From assembly GCF_017745275.1 (NCBI RefSeq), contig NZ_JAGHZS010000005.1, positions 310,001-374,000 on the forward strand: a DNA stretch of 64,000 nt. The letters run 5' to 3'. The notes beneath the pieces are model-generated. The model saw nothing but the letters and a program-made list of their open reading frames with translations. It made no database searches and was not told where the DNA came from. How positions within the stretch are numbered: the stretch's first letter is position 1; every line of letters starts with the position of its first letter. The translations under genes and the position numbers were made by a program. Source of the stretch: Chitinophaga sp. (GTDB taxonomy: Bacteria; Bacteroidota; Bacteroidia; Chitinophagales; Chitinophagaceae). Shown here in pieces: positions 35,169 to 43,936 of this stretch.

Positions 35169-36026
35169 CTATAACAGCTGCTTTAAAAAATTAACTATTT
35201 CATCTTTGGCCAGTCGGGCTTTTTCTTCAACAGCCAGTCGCAATAAAAAAGCATGTTTGGTACCGGCATAGAAGGAGTACCTGACGTCCACACCTGCCGC
35301 CGTAAGCTGCAACAGTAACTGTTTGCCGTCATCATGCAGGGGATCCTGGTCAGTTCCGATGATCAGCGTTGATGGAAATCCGGTGAAATCATTGAAGATG
35401 ACAGCGGCGGAGGGCAGTTGCCTGTCTTCCGGATGCGGAATATATGCTTCCCAGAAGCCTTTCATGAGCTGCGTGGTTAAGCCATAGCCGGTCGCATACT
35501 TTTCGTAGGACGCCGTTTGGAAGTAGTGATTTACGGGCGGATAGGCTACTACTAATGCTTTAATGGGAATATGCTGTGCCTGCGCCTGCGCCGCCAGCGC
35601 AATCGCAATATTTCCGCCGACACTATCGCCACCAATCGCCAGGCGATGAGTATCTACGGCAATATCGTTTGCATGTTCCAGTATCCAGCGAAGCGCCAGG
35701 AATCCATCTTCTACCGGTGCGGGATAAGTATATTCAGGCGCCAGCCGGTAATCAACGGAAACAATGGTAAATGCGCCTGTTTCCGCCAGGTGGCGGCATA
35801 GATAGTCGTGCGTATCTATACTGCCTCTGATCCAACCGCCGCCATGCAGATAGACAAATGCCGGTAGTGGCTCGCCGGTAGCATTATTCCGGTAAATGCG
35901 TATACGAAGGGTGTCATTGATCTGGTGGTCGGTCACCATTCCGACGCCTGGTGCCGGCTTCACGTTGTGCTTTACAATGAAGTCATCCAGTTCCTGCCTG
36001 AGTGCGGGGATATTCAATTTTTCCAT
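35169..36026 (-). CDS. alpha/beta hydrolase, HSL-type esterase
   Basis: The 285-residue product has the oxyanion motif LHGGGW (about residue 79), the nucleophile GDSVGG (Ser near 153), an Asp in LIIGTDQDPLHDD near 234 and a His in GTKHAFLL near 264. This is the hormone-sensitive-lipase family of esterases that act on short acyl esters. It has no signal peptide. The divergent HxlR gene starts 114 bases away and a palindromic operator lies between, so induction by a reactive compound is plausible. Confidence 0.9.
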   Translation of the reverse strand: MEKLNIPALRQELDDFIVKHNVKPAPGVGMVTDHQINDTLRIRIYRNNATGEPLPAFVYLHGGGWIRGSIDTHDYLCRHLAETGAFTIVSVDYRLAPEYTYPAPVEDGFLALRWILEHANDIAVDTHRLAIGGDSVGGNIAIALAAQAQAQHIPIKALVVAYPPVNHYFQTASYEKYATGYGLTTQLMKGFWEAYIPHPEDRQLPSAAVIFNDFTGFPSTLIIGTDQDPLHDDGKQLLLQLTAAGVDVRYSFYAGTKHAFLLRLAVEEKARLAKDEIVNFLKQLL

Positions 36027-36086
36027 GATGGGAAGTGTTAAATTATGTGCCGCAAATTTGCCAGTTATTTGAGTTGTTTTATTTTA

Positions 36087-36102
36087 CATACTCATTAGTA
36101 TG
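36087..36102. promoter_or_regulatory. palindromic operator candidate for HxlR regulator
   Basis: CATACT-CATT-AGTATG is a perfect 6-4-6 inverted repeat in the divergent region between the esterase and the HxlR gene. Its TACT...AGTA halves resemble sites described for YodB/HxlR-type (DUF24) regulators. It lies 61 bases from the esterase start and 38 bases from the HxlR start. Confidence 0.5.
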
Positions 36103-36140
36103 ATACTTACTTTTTTGAAAGAAATAAAACCAGATTGGAT

Positions 36141-36539
36141 ATGCCCGAGTTTACCCACAACGGAAAACTGTACTACAACCCGATAGAACTGGCGCTTTCT
36201 CATATTGGCGGAACCTGGAAAATGCCGATACTCTGGCGGTTAAAAGACCAGGTGCTGAGATATGGTGAATTAAAAAAAGATATTCCGCATATTACAGATA
36301 AGATGCTGACCACACAACTAAAAGAGCTGGAGGCAGTAGGTTTGATTTTAAGAACCGCCTATGCAGAGATTCCACCACGGGTTGAATATAGTATTACTGA
36401 GAAAGGGCGCAAGGCGCTACCTGCCGTTGAAATGCTGATCCGGTATGGGCTGGACCTGATCAAGGAATATAATATTGACATACCTGTTACCGATTTGCCG
36501 GAAGAAATTGCCAGGATTTTAGGTCTTCCGGAGAAGTAA
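36141..36539 (+). CDS. HxlR-family transcriptional regulator
   Basis: The 132-residue product is a DUF24/HxlR winged helix: IGGTWKMPILWRLKDQVLRYGELKKDIPHITDKMLTTQLKELEAVGLI covers the DNA-binding core, and PPRVEYSITEKGR is the wing. The N-terminal Cys typical of redox-sensing members is replaced (LYYNPIELAL), so a thiol switch at that position is not expected. The ATG at 36141 is chosen over a TTG at 36135. It is divergent from the esterase at 35169, its probable target. Confidence 0.9.
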   Translation: MPEFTHNGKLYYNPIELALSHIGGTWKMPILWRLKDQVLRYGELKKDIPHITDKMLTTQLKELEAVGLILRTAYAEIPPRVEYSITEKGRKALPAVEMLIRYGLDLIKEYNIDIPVTDLPEEIARILGLPEK

Positions 36540-36676
36540 TTCGCCGGCAGCATATTTTTCGTACCCAACTGAAGAATAAGTTCATATTGTTGACCTGTAA
36601 TGACAATGCCTTGTGTGTTACGATCATTTCCATCATGTTTCTGCCGGCAGGATGCGATTTATTTTGGTAACAACGC

Positions 36677-37195
36677 TCATTTACCTTTCACCGCATAATG
36701 CAATTCCACGGTATGGTTGTTCAGTTTTTCTACGGCCACCAGCGATAACGGCACTTCAAATTCCACTTCTTCTACCAGCGACAATCCTTTGCCAAACAGT
36801 ACCGGTTCTACCACCAGTATGATTTCATCTACCAGTCCCGCTTCCATAAAGGCGCTTACGACCTGGCGTCCGCCAATGATAACCGCCTCGGTATGTCCTT
36901 TGGCAGCCAGTTGCGCTATAATTTTCTCCGGGCTGTTGTCAGTAAACAACACATTAGCCTGGGGAGGAACCGTGTCCTTATCATGTGTGAGCACTACCAA
37001 TGATCCACTGTCCTTTAAGGGCAGATAGTCAGGCGCCAGGATATGGTAAGTGGTTTTACCCATGATCACGGCCTGGGTGCGCTGGCTGATAGCCATAAAT
37101 CCCTGTCCGTATTCCGGCGATAACCAATCGGGAACATTTCTATTATTGCTGATCATGCCATTGGCCGATGTGGCGAGGTAAACTATAATTTTCAT
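36677..37195 (-). CDS. dihydrofolate reductase family protein (RibD C-terminal type)
   Basis: The 172-residue product has the fold markers of the RibD_C/DHFR-like group: MKIIVYLATSANGMISN at the N-terminus, AVIMGKTTYHIL near residue 41, VIIGGRQVVSAFMEAGLVDEIILVVEPVLFGKGLSL near 104-140. It likely reduces a pteridine-like or pyrimidine substrate with NADPH. Small stand-alone members of this family are common and mostly uncharacterised. The gene is monocistronic. Confidence 0.9.
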   Translation of the reverse strand: MKIIVYLATSANGMISNNRNVPDWLSPEYGQGFMAISQRTQAVIMGKTTYHILAPDYLPLKDSGSLVVLTHDKDTVPPQANVLFTDNSPEKIIAQLAAKGHTEAVIIGGRQVVSAFMEAGLVDEIILVVEPVLFGKGLSLVEEVEFEVPLSLVAVEKLNNHTVELHYAVKGK

Positions 37196-37401
37196 CGTAT
37201 AACTTTTTATAAATGTTGGTTAACTGTACACAGGCCTATCCTGCTACTGTACAACGAAGTTACCGGGAGAAAGTAAATATTGGGCGCCCTGGAAACGACA
37301 TTTCAGGGGTGCTTTACGACACTCCGGAAAAATTTATCTCCCATTGACTTCACCCTTTTTGCCGGTTGCGATGTCTTTATATAATTATTCAACCAGTAAA
37401 T

Positions 37402-38364
37402 ATGAAGAAAATCTTTCTTTGGAGCATACTCCTTTTTCCCCTGACGGGATTTTGCCAGGAACAGCCAGAACAGAACATTCCCGACAGTTGCGCATTTGAT
37501 GAGAGAATAGCCGATGTGATGACAGCGCTGAAGAAAGATAGTGTGAAGGAAAGCGAGGTAATGGATGATTTTAATGCCATGAATTCGATTCTCAGGAAAG
37601 ATATTGGGGAAATCGCCATGTTTCAACAGTTACGTGCACTGGATATGGTAAAGGATAGTGCGGCCTTTGTTCAATTTGTGACCACTAAGCCGGCAGCGCT
37701 CCAAAAGAAAAAATTGCTGCTGAAACTGGACTTCATCAAAGCGCATCCCGATTCATGGATGAGCTTATATATGTTGGACGCCAACAACGACATGTACACT
37801 GCCGCGTCTTATCCGGTGGCCTATGAGGCGCTGAGCGAGCGGATGAAGCAATCACATTTGGGACAGCAGATTCACAACAGGGCAGAAGAGTGGAAGAAAG
37901 CATCGCCCATTGGTAAACAAGCGATAGATTTTACACGTAAGAACCAGTTTGGTAAAACTATTAAACTGAGTGATTATAGGGGAAAATTAGTGATGCTGGA
38001 TTTCTGGGGCAGCTGGTGCGGCGCCTGCCGCCAATCTCATCCTCATATCAGGGAGGTATATGATGCCTACAAAGGAAAAGGCCTGGAAGTGATTGCCATC
38101 GCCAACGAAAATTCGCATGGACAAAAAACAATGGATGCGCGCAAAGCCGCCTGGCTGGGCGCTATTAAAAAAGATGAAGCCAACTGGATACATGTCCTCA
38201 ACGATGATATGATGGGAGGATTAGATATCATCAAGGCTTATGAAATCACCAGTTATCCAACAAAAATCCTGGTCGATAAAGACGGTAAAATATTGATGCG
38301 TGTTTCTTCTGTATTAAATGCTGAAATGGATAGCCTGATTAAATCCATTTTAGATAAGCAGTAA
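37402..38364 (+). CDS. TlpA-like thiol-disulfide reductase with N-terminal domain
   Basis: The 320-residue product has a signal peptide (about 1-19), a helical region (20-165) resembling the DUF4369-type or unassigned N-terminal domains of Bacteroidota TlpA proteins, and a thioredoxin domain (about 175-320) with active site SWCGAC (C206-C209) and a cis-Pro in TSYPTKILVDKDG. It should reduce or isomerise disulfides in the periplasm. I use the ATG at 37402 because it starts the signal peptide. Confidence 0.88.
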   Translation: MKKIFLWSILLFPLTGFCQEQPEQNIPDSCAFDERIADVMTALKKDSVKESEVMDDFNAMNSILRKDIGEIAMFQQLRALDMVKDSAAFVQFVTTKPAALQKKKLLLKLDFIKAHPDSWMSLYMLDANNDMYTAASYPVAYEALSERMKQSHLGQQIHNRAEEWKKASPIGKQAIDFTRKNQFGKTIKLSDYRGKLVMLDFWGSWCGACRQSHPHIREVYDAYKGKGLEVIAIANENSHGQKTMDARKAAWLGAIKKDEANWIHVLNDDMMGGLDIIKAYEITSYPTKILVDKDGKILMRVSSVLNAEMDSLIKSILDKQ

Positions 38365-38373
38365 TAACGGTAT

Positions 38374-39429
38374 CTAACGACTTACTTTCTGTAACGTTAC
38401 GCTCATTGTATCTTTTCCCACAGTGCCGGTTAATGTGAGTGGTGCATTTGCATTAACCGGTGAAATAACCCCTTTAAAAACCGGTTTATCCGCCGGGTTA
38501 TGCCATTGTATGGTCAGTTGGTTATTATGCCGCTGATATTTCCCGTACCATCTTCGTTGCACGGTATTGAATTCAAATACACAACCATTTTTTATATCGA
38601 AGTATACCGTGGTGAGCAGGCTGTCTGCGCAACCCGTGCGGTGAAGCTCCCGGCGATTGACGGATAATTGTTTTACTTCGTATTTGCCCATCAGGTCAGG
38701 ATCCCTGTTAGGTTTGGGGCGACTGGCAAGGAGCAGCAAGGGAATATAAATAATAGAAAGACGGACTGCTATTTTTAAAAATTTTGAAAGATGAAAACGC
38801 GGCAACTGATCTTTTGCTGCAAAGAAGAATTCCTTCAGTCGTTTAAATTCTATGAACAGGAAGTACAGCAGGCCCGATAACATAATGGAGGCATGAATGA
38901 CCACGGAGGTACCTATCTTATAAAATATATCCATTAATAAGATGTTGGCCAGCACCGGCAGTAATATGAAAACGCCCACCAGCCTTGTACGGCGAAATAA
39001 CAACAGCATACTACCCAGGATCTGGCATCCGGCTATGATACAGCCAAAGGTATAAGACTGGCCGAAGAAACACCAGAAGAGATCTGAGGAGGAGAGGCTG
39101 CTGTAAGGAAGATCAAACTTGCTCCCCGGCATAGAAAACTGGGAGTGGAAAATTTTTTCCCATCCGAACATAGCCAGATCAAATGCCACCCCATACCGTA
39201 TCAATCCCTGCCAGAAAGCGAGGGTAGCCGGATGATTGGTTTTTCGGAACTGCCATATAAACGCATAGATAATAGCGCTCACCACCAGTAACGTAGGCAC
39301 ATTTACGATAACACTCATTGGTAGCCGGGTGAGCATAAACGTAAAGCCCATACGTAACGTAGTGGCGCCAATAATTAAACCCGCAAGGGTACAGGTAATG
39401 AGCTTTTGGGAAAACGGGATTGGCTGCAT
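38374..39429 (-). CDS. DoxX-like membrane protein with C-terminal soluble domain
   Basis: The 351-residue product has about six to seven hydrophobic helices (residues 10-245) and then a soluble beta-rich tail (about 255-351). The region RYGVAFDLAMFGWEKIFHSQF and LLLFRRTRLVGVFILLPVLANILLMDIFYKIG resembles DoxX/DoxD-like proteins. The tail could be a lipocalin-like domain. I use the ATG at 39429 rather than an upstream start at 39522. Function unknown. Confidence 0.7.
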   Translation of the reverse strand: MQPIPFSQKLITCTLAGLIIGATTLRMGFTFMLTRLPMSVIVNVPTLLVVSAIIYAFIWQFRKTNHPATLAFWQGLIRYGVAFDLAMFGWEKIFHSQFSMPGSKFDLPYSSLSSSDLFWCFFGQSYTFGCIIAGCQILGSMLLLFRRTRLVGVFILLPVLANILLMDIFYKIGTSVVIHASIMLSGLLYFLFIEFKRLKEFFFAAKDQLPRFHLSKFLKIAVRLSIIYIPLLLLASRPKPNRDPDLMGKYEVKQLSVNRRELHRTGCADSLLTTVYFDIKNGCVFEFNTVQRRWYGKYQRHNNQLTIQWHNPADKPVFKGVISPVNANAPLTLTGTVGKDTMSVTLQKVSR

Positions 39430-39825
39430 GTGATGATACGTGGTTGATAAAGTAGTGTAGAAGTCAACGTACAAATGGCAATATCTGCCATTACAGGAAT
39501 AAATGTAAGTGAAAAAAATCAAATGAGAGTGGACGTACTTTTGGTGCTATTATTGAAGCGTTGCTGCGCTGGCGAAGGATATCGCGGCGTGTTTTCTGGG
39601 GGGAGAACAGGTAATAACATAGGGAGGTGTTTTAAATGGATTCCTCGCTAACTATACCAGTATCAGGCAAGGAAATCCTTTGCAGTTGATGCCGGGATAT
39701 TTATGCATGTTGGCACACCGGATCTGTTGGTTTCTGCGAAAAAGGAACTATATTTACTGACTACATAACAACAAATACCGGATAAAGGCACATCAATACA
39801 GCTCTCTCATCACTAAACTTGCATA
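39430..39825. other. 396-base gap without a supported gene
   Basis: No ORF here has recognisable protein features; the longest plus-strand ATG frame is about 44 codons (from 39523). A small inverted repeat, AATGGCA-ATATC-TGCCATT (39475-39493), lies 46 bases upstream of the membrane protein start at 39429 and could be an operator. TAAACTTG, close to a -7 box, precedes the response regulator ATG at 39826. I see nothing else. Confidence 0.4.
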
Positions 39826-40185
39826 ATGCCGAAAGTCCTTGTCGTGGATGACAACCGCGATATACTGGAAGTGGTGGCGTTTATACTATCAAGGCATGAA
39901 ATGAATGTGACAACCTTACTGGATCCCGCCCTGGTACGCCAATTTATTGCTATTCATCGCCCAGATATCTTATTAATGGACATTGCCATGGGAAACTATG
40001 ACGGGCGGGTGTTATGCCGGCAAATAAAGCGTTCATCCTGGAAAACATTGCCTGTTATCCTGTTTTCAGCCAGAAATTATCCTTCAGATTCTATCGCGGA
40101 AAGTATGGCAGACGGTATCATTGAAAAACCTTTTAGTATTAATGATCTTTGCGGCGCAATACAGCGGCTGCTGTCAACTGCCTGA
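39826..40185 (+). CDS. stand-alone response regulator receiver domain
   Basis: The 119-residue product is a single CheY-like receiver. The acidic pair is in VVDDNRD (D8, D9), the phospho-acceptor Asp is in LLMDIAMG (about D52), the switch Ser is in ILFSARN and the Lys is in IEKPF. No output domain follows. It probably works by protein-protein contacts or in a phosphorelay. No histidine kinase adjoins it on this strand. A small unknown gene follows after 32 bases. Confidence 0.9.
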   Translation: MPKVLVVDDNRDILEVVAFILSRHEMNVTTLLDPALVRQFIAIHRPDILLMDIAMGNYDGRVLCRQIKRSSWKTLPVILFSARNYPSDSIAESMADGIIEKPFSINDLCGAIQRLLSTA

Positions 40186-40217
40186 TGAACCTGGTATCAC
40201 CTGCATAAACAATTTTT

Positions 40218-40478
40218 ATGGTACAATCAGTAAATGTAACTATCGGCAACAAAGACTATCACCTCGATGTGCAGTCGGAGCGGTACAACGGACGTACGAT
40301 TTACTATTTGTTAAATGAACACATCAGCCAGCTTTTTGATCATGCCGTGCCTGATAACCTGGTATTGATGGAAGAAGGCGATGGCTTCGTGAGTTCTCCC
40401 CGGCTTTCTGAAATGCAGGGTGGGTATATTGTACAGCAGATATGGCAGGAAATTAAAAAGAGCACCGGTAATAGTTGA
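40218..40478 (+). CDS. small hypothetical protein
   Basis: The 86-residue product begins MVQSVNVTIGNKDYHLDVQSE and appears as a compact alpha/beta domain with several aromatic residues; no known motif was recognised. It lies 32 bases behind the receiver gene and may be co-transcribed. A terminator follows. Confidence 0.55.
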   Translation: MVQSVNVTIGNKDYHLDVQSERYNGRTIYYLLNEHISQLFDHAVPDNLVLMEEGDGFVSSPRLSEMQGGYIVQQIWQEIKKSTGNS

Positions 40479-40489
40479 ATATCGAAAGA

Positions 40490-40516
40490 CAGGTAAGACA
40501 TGATTGCCTTACCTGT
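40490..40516. terminator. bidirectional terminator hairpin
   Basis: CAGGTAAG pairs with CTTACCTG over ten bases between the convergent genes ending at 40478 and 40509. The stop codon of the LytTR gene lies in the right arm. Confidence 0.6.
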
Positions 40517-41270
40517 TCTCCATCCATTGCAGAAATTGCGTCATCTTATCTTTACCCACTACCAGCTGCTCTTCCGTAGCCACCGTCAGATGTAGTCCCA
40601 GCTTGCGGGAGGAATAATTTTCCACTTCTTTGATCGCATCAAAGTTCACCAGGTATTGCCGGTTCAGGCGATAGAATTGTTTGGGAGATAGTTGTGACTG
40701 CAGTTGTTCCAGCGTTTGCTGAATGATGTATTTCTGTTGCTGGAAGGTAACGATATAAGGTGCATCGTATTTAATGTAGATATAGGCGATCTGTTCTGTG
40801 CGTACCGTGATATAACGGTTGTTATGAAAAATCAAAAAGCTGCTTTTGCTCTCCGGCTTATCCAGCCGCTTGATCAGGTCCTGCCAGCTGGCTTCTGATT
40901 GTTGCTGGAAGAAATTTTTGAACTGTGCCATCTTCTGAAACGCTGCTTCCAGGTCGGCCGCAGCAAAGGGTTTGAGCAGGTAATCAACGCCATTCGATTT
41001 GATGGCATCCATCGCGTATTCGCCGAATGCCGTGGTGAATATTACCGGGCTGGAAATTTTTGCCTGCCGGAATATTTCAAAACAGAGCCCGTCGGATAAC
41101 TGCACATCCATAAAAATCAGGTCAGGTGGTGGAGTAGCAGTTAAATAAGCCACCGCTTGTTCTATACTGTGCAGCATCGCTTCTACTGTAGCATCGGGGC
41201 GGATTTTAGCCACCAGGTTTGCCAGCGATTTCGCTGCTTTAACTTCGTCTTCAATAATGACTATCCTCAT
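40509..41270 (-). CDS. LytTR-family response regulator
   Basis: The 253-residue product has a receiver domain (1-120; acidic pair in IIEDE, phospho-acceptor in LIFMDVQLSDG, Lys in LLKPF) and a C-terminal LytTR DNA-binding domain (about 150-253; IAYIYIKYDAPYIVTF, then QFYRLNRQYLVNFDAIKEV). It partners with the histidine kinase whose 3' end it overlaps by 20 bases. LytS/LytTR pairs in Bacteroidota usually control nearby or envelope-related genes, and the divergent haem/P460 operon is a candidate target. Confidence 0.93.
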   Translation of the reverse strand: MRIVIIEDEVKAAKSLANLVAKIRPDATVEAMLHSIEQAVAYLTATPPPDLIFMDVQLSDGLCFEIFRQAKISSPVIFTTAFGEYAMDAIKSNGVDYLLKPFAAADLEAAFQKMAQFKNFFQQQSEASWQDLIKRLDKPESKSSFLIFHNNRYITVRTEQIAYIYIKYDAPYIVTFQQQKYIIQQTLEQLQSQLSPKQFYRLNRQYLVNFDAIKEVENYSSRKLGLHLTVATEEQLVVGKDKMTQFLQWMENR

Positions 41271-42273
41271 GAATAATCGGGAGTTTTACTGTAAAGGTGT
41301 TTGATGTAGGTAATATATCAATATTTTTCCCGAGAAGATGATCATATCGCTCGTTGATATTCTCCAAACCAATCCCGGTAGATACTTCAGGGGTCATCTT
41401 AGGTTGAACATTATTGGAGACAACGAGGTAGTCATCTTCAGAAAAAATTTTCACATACAATGTTTTATCAGGAGCCACCACATTATGTTTGATGCAGTTT
41501 TCCACCAGCAGTTGCAAGGTGAATGGCGGTATCATGGTGGCACCGTGTGCGGGTGTTACCGTTATCTCTACATCAAATCCTTCCTCGAAACGCGCTTTTA
41601 GCAGGTAAATATAAGCATGCAGGATTTTTAGTTCTTCTGATAACCGGATCAGGTCCAGCTTCCTGTTTTCCAGGGTAAACCGGTAAAAGTCGGATAGCTT
41701 GAGAATAAAATCTACGCTGTGTTCATCACCACTTTCTACCATGTACTTTAGCGTATTCAGGGTGTTAAACAGGAAATGCGGGTTTACCTGTTGCCGCAAC
41801 AGTTCAAACTGTGCCGCGAGGTTATCCATTTTACTGCGTTCCAGCTCTATGCTTACCCGCTGGTTCTGATAGGTTTGATACAGCAGGTGAATGAACATGT
41901 AGAAAGTAAGGTTGATCAGTATCCCTCTTACCTCAAACATCAGCATCACTGGCCCAAAATTGATATGGGTAAGTATCTGCTGTTGTAAATAAGATAACAG
42001 GAACATCACCACCACACCTACCACCAGGTTTTTGAGCAGCGGGTACAGCGAAAATCCCCTGGCTACTTCCTGCGAAGTATATACGGGTAGCGTATACATG
42101 TTATAGTACCATACAAACAGCGAAAACAGGAAAGTAATTGCTGAGTTGGCGATCACTTCGTACCCGTTATACTGGTGCTGAATCAGGCTGGGTAATGATA
42201 CGATCACTCCTAAAAACAAGGAGCTTAACCATATGATGCGGCCGGATATTTTAAATGGCTTTCTTTTATTCAT
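41251..42273 (-). CDS. LytS/YehU-type sensor histidine kinase
   Basis: The 340-residue product has four N-terminal membrane helices (about 10-125) and a His_kinase domain of the PF06580 type: the phosphorylation box QVNPHFLFNTLNTLKYMVE (His near residue 152), an N box in LLVENCIKHNV and a G box in GIGLENINERYD. The periplasmic part is minimal, so the membrane region itself may sense. The ATG at 42273 is preceded by a perfect TATCTTTG box; the frame is open to 42540 but those codons overlap the promoter and the divergent gene. Confidence 0.93.
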   Translation of the reverse strand: MNKRKPFKISGRIIWLSSLFLGVIVSLPSLIQHQYNGYEVIANSAITFLFSLFVWYYNMYTLPVYTSQEVARGFSLYPLLKNLVVGVVVMFLLSYLQQQILTHINFGPVMLMFEVRGILINLTFYMFIHLLYQTYQNQRVSIELERSKMDNLAAQFELLRQQVNPHFLFNTLNTLKYMVESGDEHSVDFILKLSDFYRFTLENRKLDLIRLSEELKILHAYIYLLKARFEEGFDVEITVTPAHGATMIPPFTLQLLVENCIKHNVVAPDKTLYVKIFSEDDYLVVSNNVQPKMTPEVSTGIGLENINERYDHLLGKNIDILPTSNTFTVKLPIIHEDSHY

Positions 42274-42280
42274 AGCGCAC

Positions 42281-42288
42281 CAAAGATA
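42281..42288 (-). promoter_or_regulatory. -7 promoter box (TATCTTTG) for the kinase gene
   Basis: On the minus strand TATCTTTG lies seven bases before the ATG at 42273, matching TAnnTTTG. A TTCG about 20 bases further up may serve as -33. The leader would be very short. Confidence 0.45.
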
Positions 42289-42527
42289 ATAGTATTTCGG
42301 CGCCATGGCGAATAAGGAAGGGTGAACCCGGCATTTCTGGCCCCGAACCCGGCAACCGGGATGCTCATCCCGGAAAATACGCTGCAATGGCTGTTTTAGC
42401 CGCAAAAAGGACCTTGCCGGTTCAGGCGGGAATCTGTCCGGCTCGCGCCCTCTTTTGCCGGATACAGGGTATTCCGTTTTAATGGGACCGCTGTTTTTTT
42501 TCTCTTTGTGGCATAATACTTCGGCAC

Positions 42528-43448
42528 ATGAAAATAGCAAACAAACGCAGCTTAACAGGAATCATTGCAGGGATCGCAGTACTGGCCACCGCCGCCTTTT
42601 CTTTTACTACCACCGTGGCGGATCATCCGCCGGTAACGGGCGACCTCGATGCGCCGGAAGCCGTAAAACAGATTTTCCAGCATGCCTGTTACGATTGCCA
42701 CTCCAACACAGGGCAGGTGCAATGGTTTGACCGGTTGCCCGGCGTTGCCTCATTCGTTAGCCGCGATATCCGCGAAGCCCGCAAGCACCTGAACTTCTCT
42801 GAATGGGACCGGCTCTCTGCGGCAGAAAAGGAAGGTGCACTGTGGCAAGCGTATAACATGATCAACTCCGGCATCATGCCATTGCCGGCCTACAAAACGC
42901 TGCATCGCAATGCCACAGTATCTGCATCGGAATTAGCCACACTTCGCAATTACCTTAACACCAGGCGTAAAGCAGTACCGGCAGTTGCCGGTAAAACGGT
43001 AACGGATACACTGACCACGCCGGCTACTTTACCCGTAGCCGCCACGGGAATACGCTTTATGCCGGAGTTCCGCACCTGGCAGGTGATGAGCACCACTTCC
43101 CGCTTTGATAATACCACCATGCGGGTGATGTTTGCCAATCCCATTGCCATGCAGGCCATCAAAAACAAACAAATCCATCCCTGGCCGGATGGCGCTATCA
43201 TCGCCAAAGTTGTATGGGAAAAAGAGCGGGATAGTGAAGGATATATTCACCCCGGCAAATTCCTGAATGTACAGTACATGGTTAGAGACCAGCAACGCTA
43301 CAAGGATACCGGCGGATGGGGCTACGCCAAATTTGAAACGCCGGCACTCAAACCCTATGGTACAGTGCTTACCGCACAAACCTGCGCCTCCTGCCATAAA
43401 GCAGCCGCTAATACCGGCGGTATTTTCGATCTTTCCACTTTTAATTAA
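42528..43448 (+). CDS. fused haem-binding and cytochrome P460-type protein
   Basis: The 306-residue product has a signal peptide (about 1-31), a Haem_bd domain with ACYDCHSN (C54, C57, H58) and a C-terminal cytochrome P460-like domain (about 170-306) with the haem motif TCASCH (C286, C289, H290). P460-type domains in other bacteria oxidise small nitrogen compounds or bind peroxide; whether the cross-linking Lys is present cannot be judged here. It heads a four-gene run with a lipoprotein, DUF1223 and Ohr and is divergent from the LytS/LytTR pair. Confidence 0.82.
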   Translation: MKIANKRSLTGIIAGIAVLATAAFSFTTTVADHPPVTGDLDAPEAVKQIFQHACYDCHSNTGQVQWFDRLPGVASFVSRDIREARKHLNFSEWDRLSAAEKEGALWQAYNMINSGIMPLPAYKTLHRNATVSASELATLRNYLNTRRKAVPAVAGKTVTDTLTTPATLPVAATGIRFMPEFRTWQVMSTTSRFDNTTMRVMFANPIAMQAIKNKQIHPWPDGAIIAKVVWEKERDSEGYIHPGKFLNVQYMVRDQQRYKDTGGWGYAKFETPALKPYGTVLTAQTCASCHKAAANTGGIFDLSTFN

Positions 43449-43455
43449 TTTAGTC

Positions 43456-43917
43456 ATGCGTGTTATTATCTTATTCACCGTTTTACTCACCGGCATCAGC
43501 AGTTGCACCAGCCATAAAGCAGCGCTGCCCGCAATCCGGCCCTTTGCTTTCAACGATAGTGGCATGCAGGTGATTACCACCATCATCAACGAAAAATCCG
43601 GCGAAGTAGCCATGCTATATGGCAACCCCGCTGCGATGGCCGGTCATTTTAATCAGCTGGCTACCCCGCAGCCGGGTGCACAGTACAAGCTGGTCACCTA
43701 CCGGGAACAGGCTAATCAATTTTGGTTCGGCAGCGATATCAATGGCGAATTGCTCCGAGTAGAAACGGTAGACATGCCGCCCGTGACCTCCGGAAAGGCG
43801 CCGGCCTATTCGCTGCAGAACTATAACGGCGATCAATACACGCCGGCAGATGCGGGTGAACGGGCAACCTTCATACCCACTATTGACCGCGCATGGTATC
43901 CATGTGATCCTCATTGA
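43456..43917 (+). CDS. lipoprotein of unknown function
   Basis: The 153-residue product has a signal peptide with a lipobox (LLTGISSC, Cys near residue 15). The mature part has FAFNDSGMQVITTIINEKSGEVAMLYGNPAA near residue 30 and a C-terminal WYPCDPH. It starts seven bases behind the P460 gene and 19 bases before the DUF1223 gene, so it is an operon member. The family is not recognised; a periplasmic partner of the haem protein is a guess from context. Confidence 0.7.
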   Translation: MRVIILFTVLLTGISSCTSHKAALPAIRPFAFNDSGMQVITTIINEKSGEVAMLYGNPAAMAGHFNQLATPQPGAQYKLVTYREQANQFWFGSDINGELLRVETVDMPPVTSGKAPAYSLQNYNGDQYTPADAGERATFIPTIDRAWYPCDPH

Positions 43918-43936
43918 TCTTTTAAAAAACAGGTAT

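Noticed and set aside
39523..39657. 44-codon plus-strand frame starting at ATG 39523
   Set aside because: Its composition looks random, it has no signal or motif, and it lies in a gap that contains other promoter-like sequences. Not reported as a gene.
42274..42540. N-terminal extension of the LytS kinase to 42540
   Set aside because: The extra 89 residues are Pro/Arg-rich, precede the first membrane helix and cover the TATCTTTG promoter box and part of the divergent gene.
43267..43455. Long upstream extension of the lipoprotein gene at 43456
   Set aside because: It overlaps the P460 gene in another frame; the lipoprotein signal starts at 43456.
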